Assembly: GCA_029263415.1 (NCBI GenBank)
Contig: JAJCXN010000056.1
Coordinates: forward strand, 124,001 to 188,000
Length of the DNA: 64,000 nucleotides
From: Acidobacteriota bacterium
GTDB lineage: Bacteria; Acidobacteriota; Thermoanaerobaculia; Multivoradales; Multivoraceae
Direction of reading: 5' to 3'
Part shown: positions 31,815-40,335 of the stretch, in pieces
Numbering within the stretch: position 1 is the first letter of the stretch
Layout of the letters: every line of letters starts with the position of its first letter
Translations under genes and position numbers: made by a program
Notes under the pieces: model-generated
Told to the model about the DNA's origin: nothing
The model's input: the letters and a program-made list of their open reading frames with translations, nothing else
The model's database searches: none

Positions 31815-34430
31815 ATGAACGAAACGACTAGCAAACTCCACCTGCCAGTATTGGCTCTCCGTCAACTGGTCATCTCCCCTGGAACCAGCGTGCCCATCGC
31901 CGCTGGCCGGCCCAAAACGTTGCGGGCTATCGAGGCGTCTCTCGAAAACCACGAAGGCCAGATCTTCGCGGTGTTGCAGCGGGAAGACACAGCGGACATT
32001 GAGCCTGGCAACCTCTACACCATCGGCACGATCGCCAAGATCGAGCAGATTCAGCGTGGCCTGGCCGGGACCCAGCTACTGGTCACCGGCCAGCAACGCG
32101 GGATCGCGTTGCGAGTGGCAGAGGAAAACGGCCATTTCGTAGCTACCCTCACCCAAGCGGAAGAACTCCTCCCACAAGACCACGGCGACCTTGCCTTCAC
32201 CGCTCTTTATCGTGAGGTGCGCAATCGCGCCGAGGAACTCGCAGACAAGAGTGGGCTGCCGCGCGAAGTGGCTGAGAAGGTGCTGGCGAGTGTCGAGCAT
32301 CCTGGGCGATTGGCAGATCTAGTAGCCGGCTATCTCGATATTGCGCCAGAGCAGCGTCAGGAACTCCTGGAGACTTTCTCGGTCGAAGAGCGGCTGCGCA
32401 AGGTCGTGATGCATGTACAACGACAGATCGGCGTACTGGATGCTCAGGCGTCGATCAAGAATCAGGTGCAAGAAGAATTGGGTGATCGCCAACGAGAAAT
32501 CTATCTGCGCGAGCAGATGAAGGCGATCCAAAAGGAGCTCGGGGACGACGACGAAATCGACGAAATGCAAGACCTTCGCGAGCGGATCGAGGCACTCGAT
32601 CTCAAAGAAGATGTCTCCAAGGAAGTCCACCGTGAACTGCGTCGACTGGAACGCATGGGCCGCGAGGCAATGGAAGCCCAGGTGATCCGCACGTTCCTGG
32701 AGAATGTGATTGAACTGCCGTGGAGCGAGCGTAGCGAGGACCTGCTCAAAGCCACCGAAGCAACACGCGTTCTCGACGAAGACCACTACGGCCTCGGCGA
32801 GGTCAAAGACCGCATTCTTGAGTTCTTAGCAGTGCGGCAGATGCAGCAACGGCACGAGTCGGCTGATACTCAAGCAGAGCTCTCGCCACCAAACGAGTCT
32901 TCAGAAGCAAGGGCCACAGCGGCAGCCGCTGCCACCACCGATACTCAAGTCAGCGACGATGTCGACGGAGATGCCAACACCGAAGCGGAGGTAAGCGCCG
33001 AGGTGGATCAAGGCACTGCCGAGCAGGACAATGGCGACAGCACAAAGTCAACGACCAGCACGCGCAAGAGCCCAATCCTGCTCTTCACCGGTCCTCCCGG
33101 TGTCGGCAAGACCTCGCTCGCCAAGTCAATCGCCCGCTCGATGGGGCGCGAGTACGTGCGCATTTCGCTGGGCGGAGTGCGCGACGAGGCGGACATTCGT
33201 GGTCACCGTCGCACCTACGTCGGCGCCTTGCCTGGCCGCATCATCCAGGGCATGCGGCAGGCAGGCACCAAGAACCCGGTGTTCCTTCTGGACGAGGTCG
33301 ACAAGCTAGGCGCATCGTTCCAGGGCGACCCTTCGTCGGCACTGCTCGAGGTCTTAGACCCAGCGCAAAACGACTCCTTCACCGACCACTATCTCGGTTT
33401 GCCGTTCGATCTCTCCGAGGTCTTCTTCATTGCCACAGCAAACTTCCCGCAGAACATCCCTGGCCCCTTGATGGACCGAATGGAGACAGTTGAGTTTACC
33501 GGCTACACGGAAGCAGAGAAACTCGAGATCGCCAAGCAATACCTGGTTCCCCGACAGATCGAGGAAGGCGGACTGCTCGATCACGAAGTGCGCTTCACCG
33601 ACGGCGGCATTCGCCAGCTCATCTCGCATCACACCCGCGAGGCAGGCGTCCGTCAACTGGAACGAGAGCTAGCGCGGATCGTGCGTAAGGTGGCGCGTCG
33701 CCTTGCGGAGTCATCCGATCAACAGACCATCAGCGAGACCTTCGCGGTCAACGCTGAAGCAATCGGCGACCTCTTGGGTCGACCCAAAGTCCATCCCGAA
33801 AAGGCTGCCACCGAGGATCAGATCGGCGTTACTACCGGCCTGTTCTACACGCCCATGGGCGGCGACATCATGTTTGTCGAAGCATCCACAATGCCAGGCA
33901 AGGGCAACCTGCAACTCACGGGTCAGTTGGGCGACGTCATGCAGGAATCGGCGCGAGCCGCTTGGACGTTCGCTAGGTCCCACACCGCAGGGCTGCGGAT
34001 CAAGGCAACCAAGTTCGACGATGTAGACGTTCACATCCACTGTCCGGCCGGTGCCATCCCCAAAGACGGACCGTCTGCAGGCGTGACCATGGCCACGGCG
34101 TTGGTGTCGGTGCTGTCTGACCGACCGGCCCGTCACGACATTGCGATGACCGGCGAGATCACCCTCTCCGGCCGCGTCCTGCCCATCGGGGGAGTCAAAG
34201 AGAAGATCCTGGGAGCAGTGCGAGCGGGCATCAAGGAGATCATCCTGCCGCGAGACAACGAACGCGACCTGGAAGATCTCAGCGACGAAGTCAGGGCGCA
34301 GATCAAAGTGCATTTGGCCGGCGATCTGGGTGAAGTGCTAGCGGTTGCTCTGCGCGACGCGAGCTACGAAGACGGCCGGCTGCTGTTCCCGGACGAGGAT
34401 CCGACCACGGTGTCACCGCTGTGGCATTGA
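31815..34430 (+). CDS. lon: Lon ATP-dependent protease with ~75-residue acidic insertion before the AAA+ domain
   Basis: The 871-residue protein has the LonA layout. The N-terminal LON domain starts LPVLALRQLVISPGTSVPI, and the helical region holds the REQMKAIQKELGD motif. The AAA+ domain has Walker A GPPGVGKT (426-433) and FLLDEVDKLG. The protease domain has KDGPSAG (Ser754) and GGVKEK (Lys795) as the dyad. Canonical Lon joins the helical region to the AAA+ domain directly; here about 75 low-complexity acidic residues (about 343-417, rich in A, E, D, T, S) intervene, which accounts for most of the extra length over the ~784 of E. coli Lon. The enzyme degrades misfolded and regulatory proteins. 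Confidence 0.97.
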   Translation: MNETTSKLHLPVLALRQLVISPGTSVPIAAGRPKTLRAIEASLENHEGQIFAVLQREDTADIEPGNLYTIGTIAKIEQIQRGLAGTQLLVTGQQRGIALRVAEENGHFVATLTQAEELLPQDHGDLAFTALYREVRNRAEELADKSGLPREVAEKVLASVEHPGRLADLVAGYLDIAPEQRQELLETFSVEERLRKVVMHVQRQIGVLDAQASIKNQVQEELGDRQREIYLREQMKAIQKELGDDDEIDEMQDLRERIEALDLKEDVSKEVHRELRRLERMGREAMEAQVIRTFLENVIELPWSERSEDLLKATEATRVLDEDHYGLGEVKDRILEFLAVRQMQQRHESADTQAELSPPNESSEARATAAAAATTDTQVSDDVDGDANTEAEVSAEVDQGTAEQDNGDSTKSTTSTRKSPILLFTGPPGVGKTSLAKSIARSMGREYVRISLGGVRDEADIRGHRRTYVGALPGRIIQGMRQAGTKNPVFLLDEVDKLGASFQGDPSSALLEVLDPAQNDSFTDHYLGLPFDLSEVFFIATANFPQNIPGPLMDRMETVEFTGYTEAEKLEIAKQYLVPRQIEEGGLLDHEVRFTDGGIRQLISHHTREAGVRQLERELARIVRKVARRLAESSDQQTISETFAVNAEAIGDLLGRPKVHPEKAATEDQIGVTTGLFYTPMGGDIMFVEASTMPGKGNLQLTGQLGDVMQESARAAWTFARSHTAGLRIKATKFDDVDVHIHCPAGAIPKDGPSAGVTMATALVSVLSDRPARHDIAMTGEITLSGRVLPIGGVKEKILGAVRAGIKEIILPRDNERDLEDLSDEVRAQIKVHLAGDLGEVLAVALRDASYEDGRLLFPDEDPTTVSPLWH

Positions 34431-34441
34431 GCCACACAGTA

Positions 34442-34476
34442 GTGCCGGCTTCAGGCTAACGTCCTGCGGCCGGCAC
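34442..34476 (+). terminator. Stem-loop after lon
   Basis: GTGCCGGC and GCCGGCAC pair perfectly (8 bp), and inside them CAGG and CCTG extend the stem. It begins 12 bases after the lon stop. No T-tract is seen. Confidence 0.55.
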
Positions 34477-34536
34477 CCGTCGCGGGCCCGGTGCGCTTGG
34501 ACCGGTGTGCTTGGACCGGCTGAGAAGATTGGCGGC

Positions 34537-34542
34537 TAGACT
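34537..34542 (+). promoter_or_regulatory. -10-like TAGACT upstream of the PPK2 gene
   Basis: The same TAGACT as in front of lon occurs 24 bases before the PPK2 start, with TTGGAC 20 bp upstream, a long spacing for a -35. Here a ribosome-binding site follows, so it is a normal leader. Confidence 0.35.
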
Positions 34543-34565
34543 CTCCTGAAAAGGAGATCCACCAA

Positions 34566-35441
34566 ATGCCCACCCTCTTCACCCCACCACAGCATCACTT
34601 CCAAGTTGAGGGCGACACCCCGTTCAGCACGGATAATGCAGCCACCAAGACCGAGTTCGACGATGCCAAAGGCACTCTCAAAAAAAACGTCGAGCGCATC
34701 GCTGAACAGCAACGTAAACTCTACGCACACGATCGCTTCTCGCTGCTGCTGATCTTCCAAGCGATGGACGCTGCGGGCAAAGACAGCACCATTCGTGCGG
34801 TCACGAGCGGAGTCAATCCTGCCGGCTTCCAGGTTCACAGCTTCAAGCAGCCGTCCAAGGAAGAGCTCGACCACGACTTCTTATGGCGGTCCGCGACTCG
34901 GTTGCCGCAACGGGGTCGCATTGGCGTCTTTAACCGTAGCTACTACGAAGAGACTCTGGTTGTGCGCGTGCACCCAGAGTACCTGGGCGGGCAACGCCTG
35001 CCCTACCACGACGCATCGCAAACCCCAACTGATGCGTTCTGGCAACAGCGCTTCGCCTCGATCCGCGATCACGAACAGCACCTCGCTCGCAACGGCACTG
35101 TGGTGCTCAAGTTCTGGCTCAACGTCAGCCTTGATGAGCAGCGCGAACGGTTCCTGGCTCGGCTCGACGACCCCAAGAAACACTGGAAGTTCTCTGGCGG
35201 TGATATCAAAGAGCGCGGTCACTGGGGGGACTACATGGCCGCCTACTCGGAGGTCCTGCCAGCGACCTCGAGACCTTGGGCACCTTGGTACGCGATTCCC
35301 GCCGACTCGAAGAAGACGATGCGGGCTATCGTCAGTGGGATCATCGCCGACACTCTCGAGGCGCTACCGCTTGAGTGGCCTCAAGTGGCCGAAAAGGATG
35401 CCGCGGAGTTCGACGACTATCGCCGGCTCCTAACGCCCTAG
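34566..35441 (+). CDS. Polyphosphate kinase 2 family protein
   Basis: The 291-residue protein has the PPK2 P-loop block IFQAMDAAGKDSTI (Walker A region about 66-74) and the FNRSYYEE block (122-128), then EQHLARNGTVVLKFWL, KKHWKFSGGD and TSRPWAPWYAIPADSKK, all typical of PPK2. Single-domain members of this length use polyphosphate to phosphorylate nucleotides. The AAGGAG sequence nine bases upstream supports the start. It lies 135 bases after lon, on the same strand. In E. coli polyphosphate binds Lon and directs it to free ribosomal proteins during starvation, so the pairing may be functional; that is inference. Confidence 0.95.
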   Translation: MPTLFTPPQHHFQVEGDTPFSTDNAATKTEFDDAKGTLKKNVERIAEQQRKLYAHDRFSLLLIFQAMDAAGKDSTIRAVTSGVNPAGFQVHSFKQPSKEELDHDFLWRSATRLPQRGRIGVFNRSYYEETLVVRVHPEYLGGQRLPYHDASQTPTDAFWQQRFASIRDHEQHLARNGTVVLKFWLNVSLDEQRERFLARLDDPKKHWKFSGGDIKERGHWGDYMAAYSEVLPATSRPWAPWYAIPADSKKTMRAIVSGIIADTLEALPLEWPQVAEKDAAEFDDYRRLLTP

Positions 35442-35566
35442 CACTCGTCGCTCCGGTGGTTCCTGGATTTCGGGTTCTTGGGTTCGGCTGCTGCCACATT
35501 GCTGTCAGCAGACTTCTGTGAGACTCACATTCGGTCCTCGAACACAACCCTTAGGAGCGAACTCCC

Positions 35567-36025
35567 ATGCCAGACGCCAACCCAGAATCAACTACAAACA
35601 CTGACACGGCACCACCGAGCGCCGTGTCTCACGTATCGATCGGCACCAATTCGTACGACCGCGCCATTGCGTTCTACGATTCGGTGATGGCCACCCTCGG
35701 AATCCATCAAATACTTAGCCATCCAGGCGCAACGGCCTATGGCAGGCAATACCCTGAGTTCTGGGTGCAACTACCCATTGATGGTCAATCGGCGACTACC
35801 GGGAACGGCATTCACTTCGGTTTCCTGGCCGCGTCACAAGCTCAGGTGGACGCCTTCTACCAGGCGGCCCTCGACGCCGGCGCCAGCCCAGACGGGCCCC
35901 CGGGACCGCGAGAAGAGTACGGAGCGCCCTACTATGGTTGCTTCGTGCGCGATCTCGATGGTCACAAGATTGAAGCAACGCATTGGGACTTCGCACTCAT
36001 GGCGGAGATGCCCACCGCTACCTAA
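35567..36025 (+). CDS. VOC/glyoxalase family protein
   Basis: The 152-residue protein has the VOC beta-alpha pattern: HVSIGTNSYDRAIAFYDSVMATLG, IHFGFLAASQAQVDAFYQAALDAG, and a C-terminal strand YYGCFVRDLDGHKIEATHW. The first His and the late Glu are candidate metal ligands. Members include dioxygenases, fosfomycin-resistance and glyoxalase-type enzymes; this one cannot be assigned. AGGAG lies about ten bases before the ATG. Confidence 0.9.
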   Translation: MPDANPESTTNTDTAPPSAVSHVSIGTNSYDRAIAFYDSVMATLGIHQILSHPGATAYGRQYPEFWVQLPIDGQSATTGNGIHFGFLAASQAQVDAFYQAALDAGASPDGPPGPREEYGAPYYGCFVRDLDGHKIEATHWDFALMAEMPTAT

Positions 36026-36064
36026 GCTCAAGGGCAACGGTCGCACCAGCTGCCGCTACAGCCC

Positions 36065-36088
36065 TACGGCGCCTCCTGATGCGCCGTA
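36065..36088. terminator. Stem-loop between convergent genes
   Basis: TACGGCGC and GCGCCGTA form a perfect 8-bp stem with an 8-nt loop between the converging VOC and BNR-like genes. It is well placed as a bidirectional terminator. Confidence 0.55.
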
Positions 36089-36146
36089 TCGCCCTGTGCG
36101 CCACCCTGCCTGAAGGTCGCCCGGCCAACCCGTCCGAGCCGGCAAC

Positions 36147-37838
36147 CTAGGGGGAGGACGTACTGGTCCAAGCGGCGGTATCCCCAGACTCGAACCCGTC
36201 CGTGAACAAAGCGCCCGACGCTTCGATCGGCTTCTCGACGACATACACATCGACCGAATCGCCGCCTCCCCCGCCTTCGTTGCGATTGTCGGTATAGATG
36301 CCGATCAGTTCGTCGACCACAAGATCCATGCCGTTGTAGTCGCCCCACTCAAAACTGTCGCTCGGCTTCGGTGAGCTGACCGAAGTCAGTCGCTCTGGAG
36401 CGCTCCAGGTTTGCGCGCCATCCGCGGACACGGAGAAGTAGAAATCGACCGTCGTTCGGTCACCGCCATCTCGGGTGTCGTAGTACACGACGTACACCCT
36501 GCCGTCGGGCCCGACCCTCAGCCACGGATGAAACCGATCCACGGTGTTCGAGTCGGCCGTCTCATGGGGTGTCGTGACGGTCCAAGTGGCGCCGCCGTCA
36601 CGCGAGTAGGCGACTTGGATTCGAGAGTGGTTATTTGCAGCAATCTCCGACGCCGGCCCAGTGGTATCCGTGTAAGCGACATAGATGGAATCGGCGAACC
36701 CACCGTTGGTCAAATCCGTGTCAGCCGAGGTGTACATGAAGACCCGACGAGCGGGCATCGCAGGAATCGGAAAGTCGTAGCTGGCGATGGTATCGACCAC
36801 TTGCACCGCGGGAGCAAACGTCGCACCCCCGTCTGCGGACTTGCGCACCCACGTCATACCGCCGTCGAATGTCGGCCAGATGTAGTAGAGATCGCCGCTC
36901 TTGTCGGAGGTGATATCACTGCCTATTCCTTCTTGGGAAGCGCCGACCGACAGATTGATCGGAGACGACCAAGCCACTCCCCCGTTGGTGGACCGGGAGA
37001 ACTTCATGAGACCGTTGAGGTGCCAGGTTAGGTACAGATTGTCCTTGTAGACAGAGCTGCTGGAACTGTCTACGTGGATGTACTCCTTGTCCACGAAGCC
37101 GCTCCCCACTACGTCCAACAAGCTCCAGGTCTGGCCATTGTCTTCAGACAGGTAGACATCGTTCTCGGCACCCAGGGTTACTGTGTATGCCCGCGTCCCA
37201 TCAGTGGACCAAGCGATGGTCGGATCACAGCACGAGTTGGGCAGGATGCCTGCTGAAGTCCAGGTTGCGGCGCCATCACTGGAATAGAACATCTCCTGGC
37301 CACCCGGGCCGTTCGAGCCCGCGACGACCTTGGTCGGATCGGCGGGATTGATGGCGACCGCGGTTTCGGCGCCGGGCCCCAGGCGGATCTCGCTAGTTGC
37401 GCCGGCTCTGACCTGCCACTCATCGACAGTCAGCCACGGCTTGGTGAGGTCGACCGCAAACCCTGCGTCGCTCTTAGAGGTGGATCTATAGAGATGCCCG
37501 TTGATCAGCACTCCGCCGTATTCGACACGAAAGCGAGGCAGCGTACTCCGAGGATACTGATGCTCACCGCTCGTCGGCAGATCTGGGTATCGGAGCCGCA
37601 GTTCCACGCGATAGAACGCAGGTACCGGCGTCCGCTGCTCCGACTCGTTAGCCGACAGGACCCTCAGTTCGTTAGCCCTTAGACCGTAGTTGCGATCATC
37701 CCAAGGACCAATGAGCTTCAGCGACTCGTAGTCCACGCTTGGATCGACTCCCCTCGATTGATCCACGGGCTGTGCGAAGAGGCCACCGCCGTACGGAGCC
37801 AGGAACAAGAGCAAGAGGAGTAGCAGATTCTTTGACAT
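36147..37838 (-). CDS. Exported BNR/sialidase-type propeller protein with DGFESG tail
   Basis: I use the ATG at 37838, which has GAGG upstream and gives a clear signal peptide (NLLLLLLLFLAPYGGGLFA); 563 residues. The body has repeated Asp-box-like strands (SSDGAATWTSAG, SEDNGQTWSLLD, SADGAQTWSAPE, SRDGGATWTVT), the S-x-D-x-G-x-T-W pattern of sialidase/BNR propellers. No catalytic Arg triad is obvious. It ends in DGFESGDTAAWTSTSSP, the third copy of this tail in the window. It probably binds or degrades glycans, or is a structural surface protein. Confidence 0.82.
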   Translation of the reverse strand: MSKNLLLLLLLFLAPYGGGLFAQPVDQSRGVDPSVDYESLKLIGPWDDRNYGLRANELRVLSANESEQRTPVPAFYRVELRLRYPDLPTSGEHQYPRSTLPRFRVEYGGVLINGHLYRSTSKSDAGFAVDLTKPWLTVDEWQVRAGATSEIRLGPGAETAVAINPADPTKVVAGSNGPGGQEMFYSSDGAATWTSAGILPNSCCDPTIAWSTDGTRAYTVTLGAENDVYLSEDNGQTWSLLDVVGSGFVDKEYIHVDSSSSSVYKDNLYLTWHLNGLMKFSRSTNGGVAWSSPINLSVGASQEGIGSDITSDKSGDLYYIWPTFDGGMTWVRKSADGGATFAPAVQVVDTIASYDFPIPAMPARRVFMYTSADTDLTNGGFADSIYVAYTDTTGPASEIAANNHSRIQVAYSRDGGATWTVTTPHETADSNTVDRFHPWLRVGPDGRVYVVYYDTRDGGDRTTVDFYFSVSADGAQTWSAPERLTSVSSPKPSDSFEWGDYNGMDLVVDELIGIYTDNRNEGGGGGDSVDVYVVEKPIEASGALFTDGFESGDTAAWTSTSSP

Positions 37839-38020
37839 GAGAGCCCTCAAAAGGAGATGTGACTCGTGGGGTTTCTGAGCATCACACAACGAGGGTAGTT
37901 GCACGCCCAGCCTCAGTCCACGTTCGCGGCCAAGGAGTGGAATCTGCCCGTCGCCTTGACGAGCATACCCAACACCCTAGTTTCTAGAATCACGGTTGGT
38001 CACAACGATCCCCGAAACAC

Positions 38021-38482
38021 TCAAGCCAGTTTCCTTGACCGATTGGTGTGAGTCGCCCTGATCCTCTGTGTCAGCTCTCCTAGCTCGGAATCCCACCCTC
38101 CCGAGTTTTCTTCCAACGCTTCAAGCGACTCAAAACCCGTCTCTCGCAAGACCAGTACCGTTCCGCCGTTGTCACGTTCGGCCAGGTTCCACTCCACGCG
38201 AGTAGTAGGACCCTCATCAAAACCTATTCCCGACTCCCGCGCCCACGACCATACAAGCCGATGGAACGGCTCGGCTGCTTCGACCTTCAACGCAAACGAT
38301 CCGCCTCCGCAATCGCTGTCGTCGAGTTCCCATTCGAAGGTACCGACAAATCCCGGCTCAGCCTTGAAGTCCGCACTCTTGTCAGGAAACCACGCGGCCA
38401 ATTCCTGAGGGTTGGTGATGGCATGCCAAACCGTTTCCACTGGCGCGTCAAACTCCATCTGCTTGATGATCTCGAGGGTCAT
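38021..38482 (-). CDS. SRPBCC/AHSA1 family protein
   Basis: The ATG at 38482 has GGAG eight bases upstream and overlaps the arsR stop by 4 bases (ATGA). The 153-residue protein begins LEIIKQMEFDAPVETVWHAITNPQELAAWF and contains GTFEWELDD and LVWSWARE, the AHSA1/SRPBCC fold. Such proteins bind hydrophobic ligands in a helix-grip pocket. Genes coupled to an ArsR-type repressor are common and often sense lipids or aromatic compounds. The ligand is unknown. Confidence 0.92.
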   Translation of the reverse strand: MTLEIIKQMEFDAPVETVWHAITNPQELAAWFPDKSADFKAEPGFVGTFEWELDDSDCGGGSFALKVEAAEPFHRLVWSWARESGIGFDEGPTTRVEWNLAERDNGGTVLVLRETGFESLEALEENSGGWDSELGELTQRIRATHTNRSRKLA

Positions 38483-38838
38483 GGTTCTGTCTCCAAGGTT
38501 GTTGTCATTGTTGCTTTCTTGTGCGAGTGGTTGTTCTCGCCATCGACGCGGATCTTCAAGCGAGCCAGGCGTCGATCCCAGGCAGCTGAGTAGGGCGCTA
38601 ACCAAGCGTCGATCTCGGCCATCGGACGGGCATCGAGACTGTGAAGGCGGAGTCGGCCCTGCCATTCAACCCGAACCAAACCACTCTTCTGTAGCTGATT
38701 GAGGTGCTTGGTCACGGCCTGTCGCGTGATCGGCAGCCCCTCGGCCAAGGCAGACAGCGACAGGGGCTCGCCCGAGTGCAGGCGGGCTATCAGCGTCCGT
38801 CGAACGGGATCGGCGATCGCAGCAAAGATCTCAGACAT
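38479..38838 (-). CDS. ArsR family transcriptional repressor
   Basis: The 119-residue protein has the ArsR winged helix: MSEIFAAIADPVRRTLIARL, SLSALAEGLPITRQAVTKHLNQLQKSGLVRVEW, then RLRLHSLDARPM. No CxC metal site is present, so it is not a classic arsenite sensor; it belongs to the group coupled to SRPBCC proteins. It overlaps the AHSA1 gene by 4 bases. Its promoter carries a palindrome in the -35/-10 spacer. Confidence 0.94.
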   Translation of the reverse strand: MSEIFAAIADPVRRTLIARLHSGEPLSLSALAEGLPITRQAVTKHLNQLQKSGLVRVEWQGRLRLHSLDARPMAEIDAWLAPYSAAWDRRLARLKIRVDGENNHSHKKATMTTTLETEP

Positions 38839-38874
38839 GCGAAGACCTTAGGCAACCCATAGGTTGCATGTCAA
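38839..38874 (-). promoter_or_regulatory. arsR promoter with embedded operator palindrome, leaderless
   Basis: On the minus strand TTGACA (38869-38874) and TAAGGT (38845-38850) are 18 bp apart, and TAAGGT ends 6 nt before the ATG. The spacer is almost entirely GCAACC-TATG-GGTTGC (38852-38867), a perfect 6-bp inverted repeat. Binding there would block the polymerase, so autorepression is the natural reading. Confidence 0.7.
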
Positions 38875-38900
38875 GTGGCGCTAGCAGTCATCATCCGTTC

Positions 38901-38924
38901 GGCACCAACGACCCCATCGGTGCC
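38901..38924 (-). terminator. Stem-loop after the YcaQ-like gene
   Basis: GGCACC and GGTGCC pair with a 12-nt loop, starting 23 bases after the YcaQ-like stop on the minus strand. CGACCCCATCGGTG is also repeated at 24-bp spacing (38909-38922 and 38933-38946). Confidence 0.4.
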
Positions 38925-38946
38925 ACACCGCGCGACCCCATCGGTG

Positions 38947-40176
38947 TCAGAGCAGGTCGCGCCACGTTCTGGGCAGGGTGATCCTTTGAGCCCCCAAGAA
39001 CTCGGCAAGGCTCGACAACGATCTCGCCAACCCGCGCTCTAGCGAACTGCCGCGCTGAACGTTCTCCTCCAAGAAGATCGATTTGATCTCGAGCTCTGAG
39101 CGATCGCGATGAAGCTTTGGGTCGAGCCGGCCAACCAGGCGTCCATTGTGAAGAATCGGCAGAACGTAGTACCCGAACCTGCGTTTCACGGCTGGCACAT
39201 AGATCTCGACCGTGTACTGGAAGTCGAGCAACTCTTGAGCCCTCAGGCGCTGCCAAAGGAGTGAGTCGAACGGGCAAATGAGAGTCGTTCCCCTGGCTTC
39301 TGGGGCTTCAGTAAAGCGGTCCAAGTCCTCAACTTGTGCATAGCAAATACCGGCCACACCGGCCACCTCGACTTCGCGAATCGCTCCCGCTTGGAGATGA
39401 CGTTTGATCACGCGGCGACGAGCAGAGGCCATCAGTTTGGGTCCGGTGATGTAGTTCTGTAGATGCGCCTCACTCGCCACACCGCATCCCGAAAGAGCCC
39501 GCAGCAGCCAACTGTCCTCGAACTCGCGCTTTCCAACAGCAACCGCATCCTTCATGACCTGCGGATAGACACGCTCCGCTAGGTCGTACACCCGACGAAA
39601 GTGCAGTCGGCGGGCCACTGCGGTCCTACCGGCGTGCCACAGCAGATTCAGCGACCGGCTGTCCTCCTTGCCTGCAGAACTAGACCATCCGCCTTTCTGA
39701 GCGGCGGTCGCGCCAGGATCACGCTTGAAGTCGAGACTCTCAAGCGGCCCTTCAAGCTCGAGGCGTCGCAATGCACGTCGCTTCGAATGCGCTGATGTCT
39801 TGAGCCTTGGCCAGTATGCGGAGTTCTTCCAGCGATCAGGCGGAAACCGCTCCATGCGACGCAGCGCAAGCGGCAAGTGTGAAGCCGGGAGAATTGAAGC
39901 TTCGTGTGCCCAATACTCAAACCCAGCTCGATCGTCGTAGACCCACCGATCAAGGTCACGACGGTCGTAGCAACCGTAGCGACTCCACAAGGTCAGATAG
40001 TGAGCTCGATCGAGCACATTGATGCTGTCGAGCTGCAGTCCCCCGGTTCGCTCAAGATGAGAGACGAGTGTTGTACGAGTCAGTCGATCCTCGCCGCGCT
40101 CCTTGGAGAGGCCCTGACGATAGAGCCACCAACGCACCACGACCTCGCGGTCAACTCGGAGAGGTGAAGATTTCAT
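38947..40176 (-). CDS. YcaQ/AlkZ family winged-helix DNA glycosylase
   Basis: The 409-residue protein has the YcaQ/AlkZ layout: WWLYRQGL, then GGLQLDSINVLDRAHYLTLWSR, FEYWAHEASILP, and a C-terminal YVLPILHNGRLVGRLDPKLHR. The Q-L-D at 48-50 fits the catalytic Q-phi-D motif of AlkZ-type glycosylases, which unhook DNA interstrand crosslinks or remove alkylated bases. The ATG at 40176 has no ribosome-binding site; TAGACT ends 6 nt upstream. It is an ordinary repair gene rather than a biosynthetic self-resistance gene, since no biosynthetic cluster is nearby. Confidence 0.92.
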   Translation of the reverse strand: MKSSPLRVDREVVVRWWLYRQGLSKERGEDRLTRTTLVSHLERTGGLQLDSINVLDRAHYLTLWSRYGCYDRRDLDRWVYDDRAGFEYWAHEASILPASHLPLALRRMERFPPDRWKNSAYWPRLKTSAHSKRRALRRLELEGPLESLDFKRDPGATAAQKGGWSSSAGKEDSRSLNLLWHAGRTAVARRLHFRRVYDLAERVYPQVMKDAVAVGKREFEDSWLLRALSGCGVASEAHLQNYITGPKLMASARRRVIKRHLQAGAIREVEVAGVAGICYAQVEDLDRFTEAPEARGTTLICPFDSLLWQRLRAQELLDFQYTVEIYVPAVKRRFGYYVLPILHNGRLVGRLDPKLHRDRSELEIKSIFLEENVQRGSSLERGLARSLSSLAEFLGAQRITLPRTWRDLL

Positions 40177-40182
40177 GGCGAC

Positions 40183-40188
40183 AGTCTA
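40183..40188 (-). promoter_or_regulatory. -10-like TAGACT next to the YcaQ-like start (leaderless)
   Basis: TAGACT on the minus strand ends exactly 6 nt before the ATG, as in front of lon, and no ribosome-binding site is present. The -35 is weak. Confidence 0.45.
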
Positions 40189-40335
40189 GTCGTGTGGCAC
40201 CACCGAATGGCACCGCCGAATGTCCTGAACGGAGGCACTTCACTCCATTCGACTGCTGAGCCGTAGCCAGCCTCTGCGGTGTCCCGTCACCGAAGGCGCC
40301 GAACAACGACTCACCGATCTCCTGGCTGCGAAGAC

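Noticed and set aside
36147-37838. Classifying the BNR-like protein as a true sialidase
   Set aside because: The Asp-box repeats are clear but I cannot see the arginine triad or Tyr/Glu pair, so only the fold is claimed.
38947-40176. YcaQ-like glycosylase as self-resistance for a genotoxin cluster
   Set aside because: No biosynthetic genes are nearby; a housekeeping repair role is simpler.
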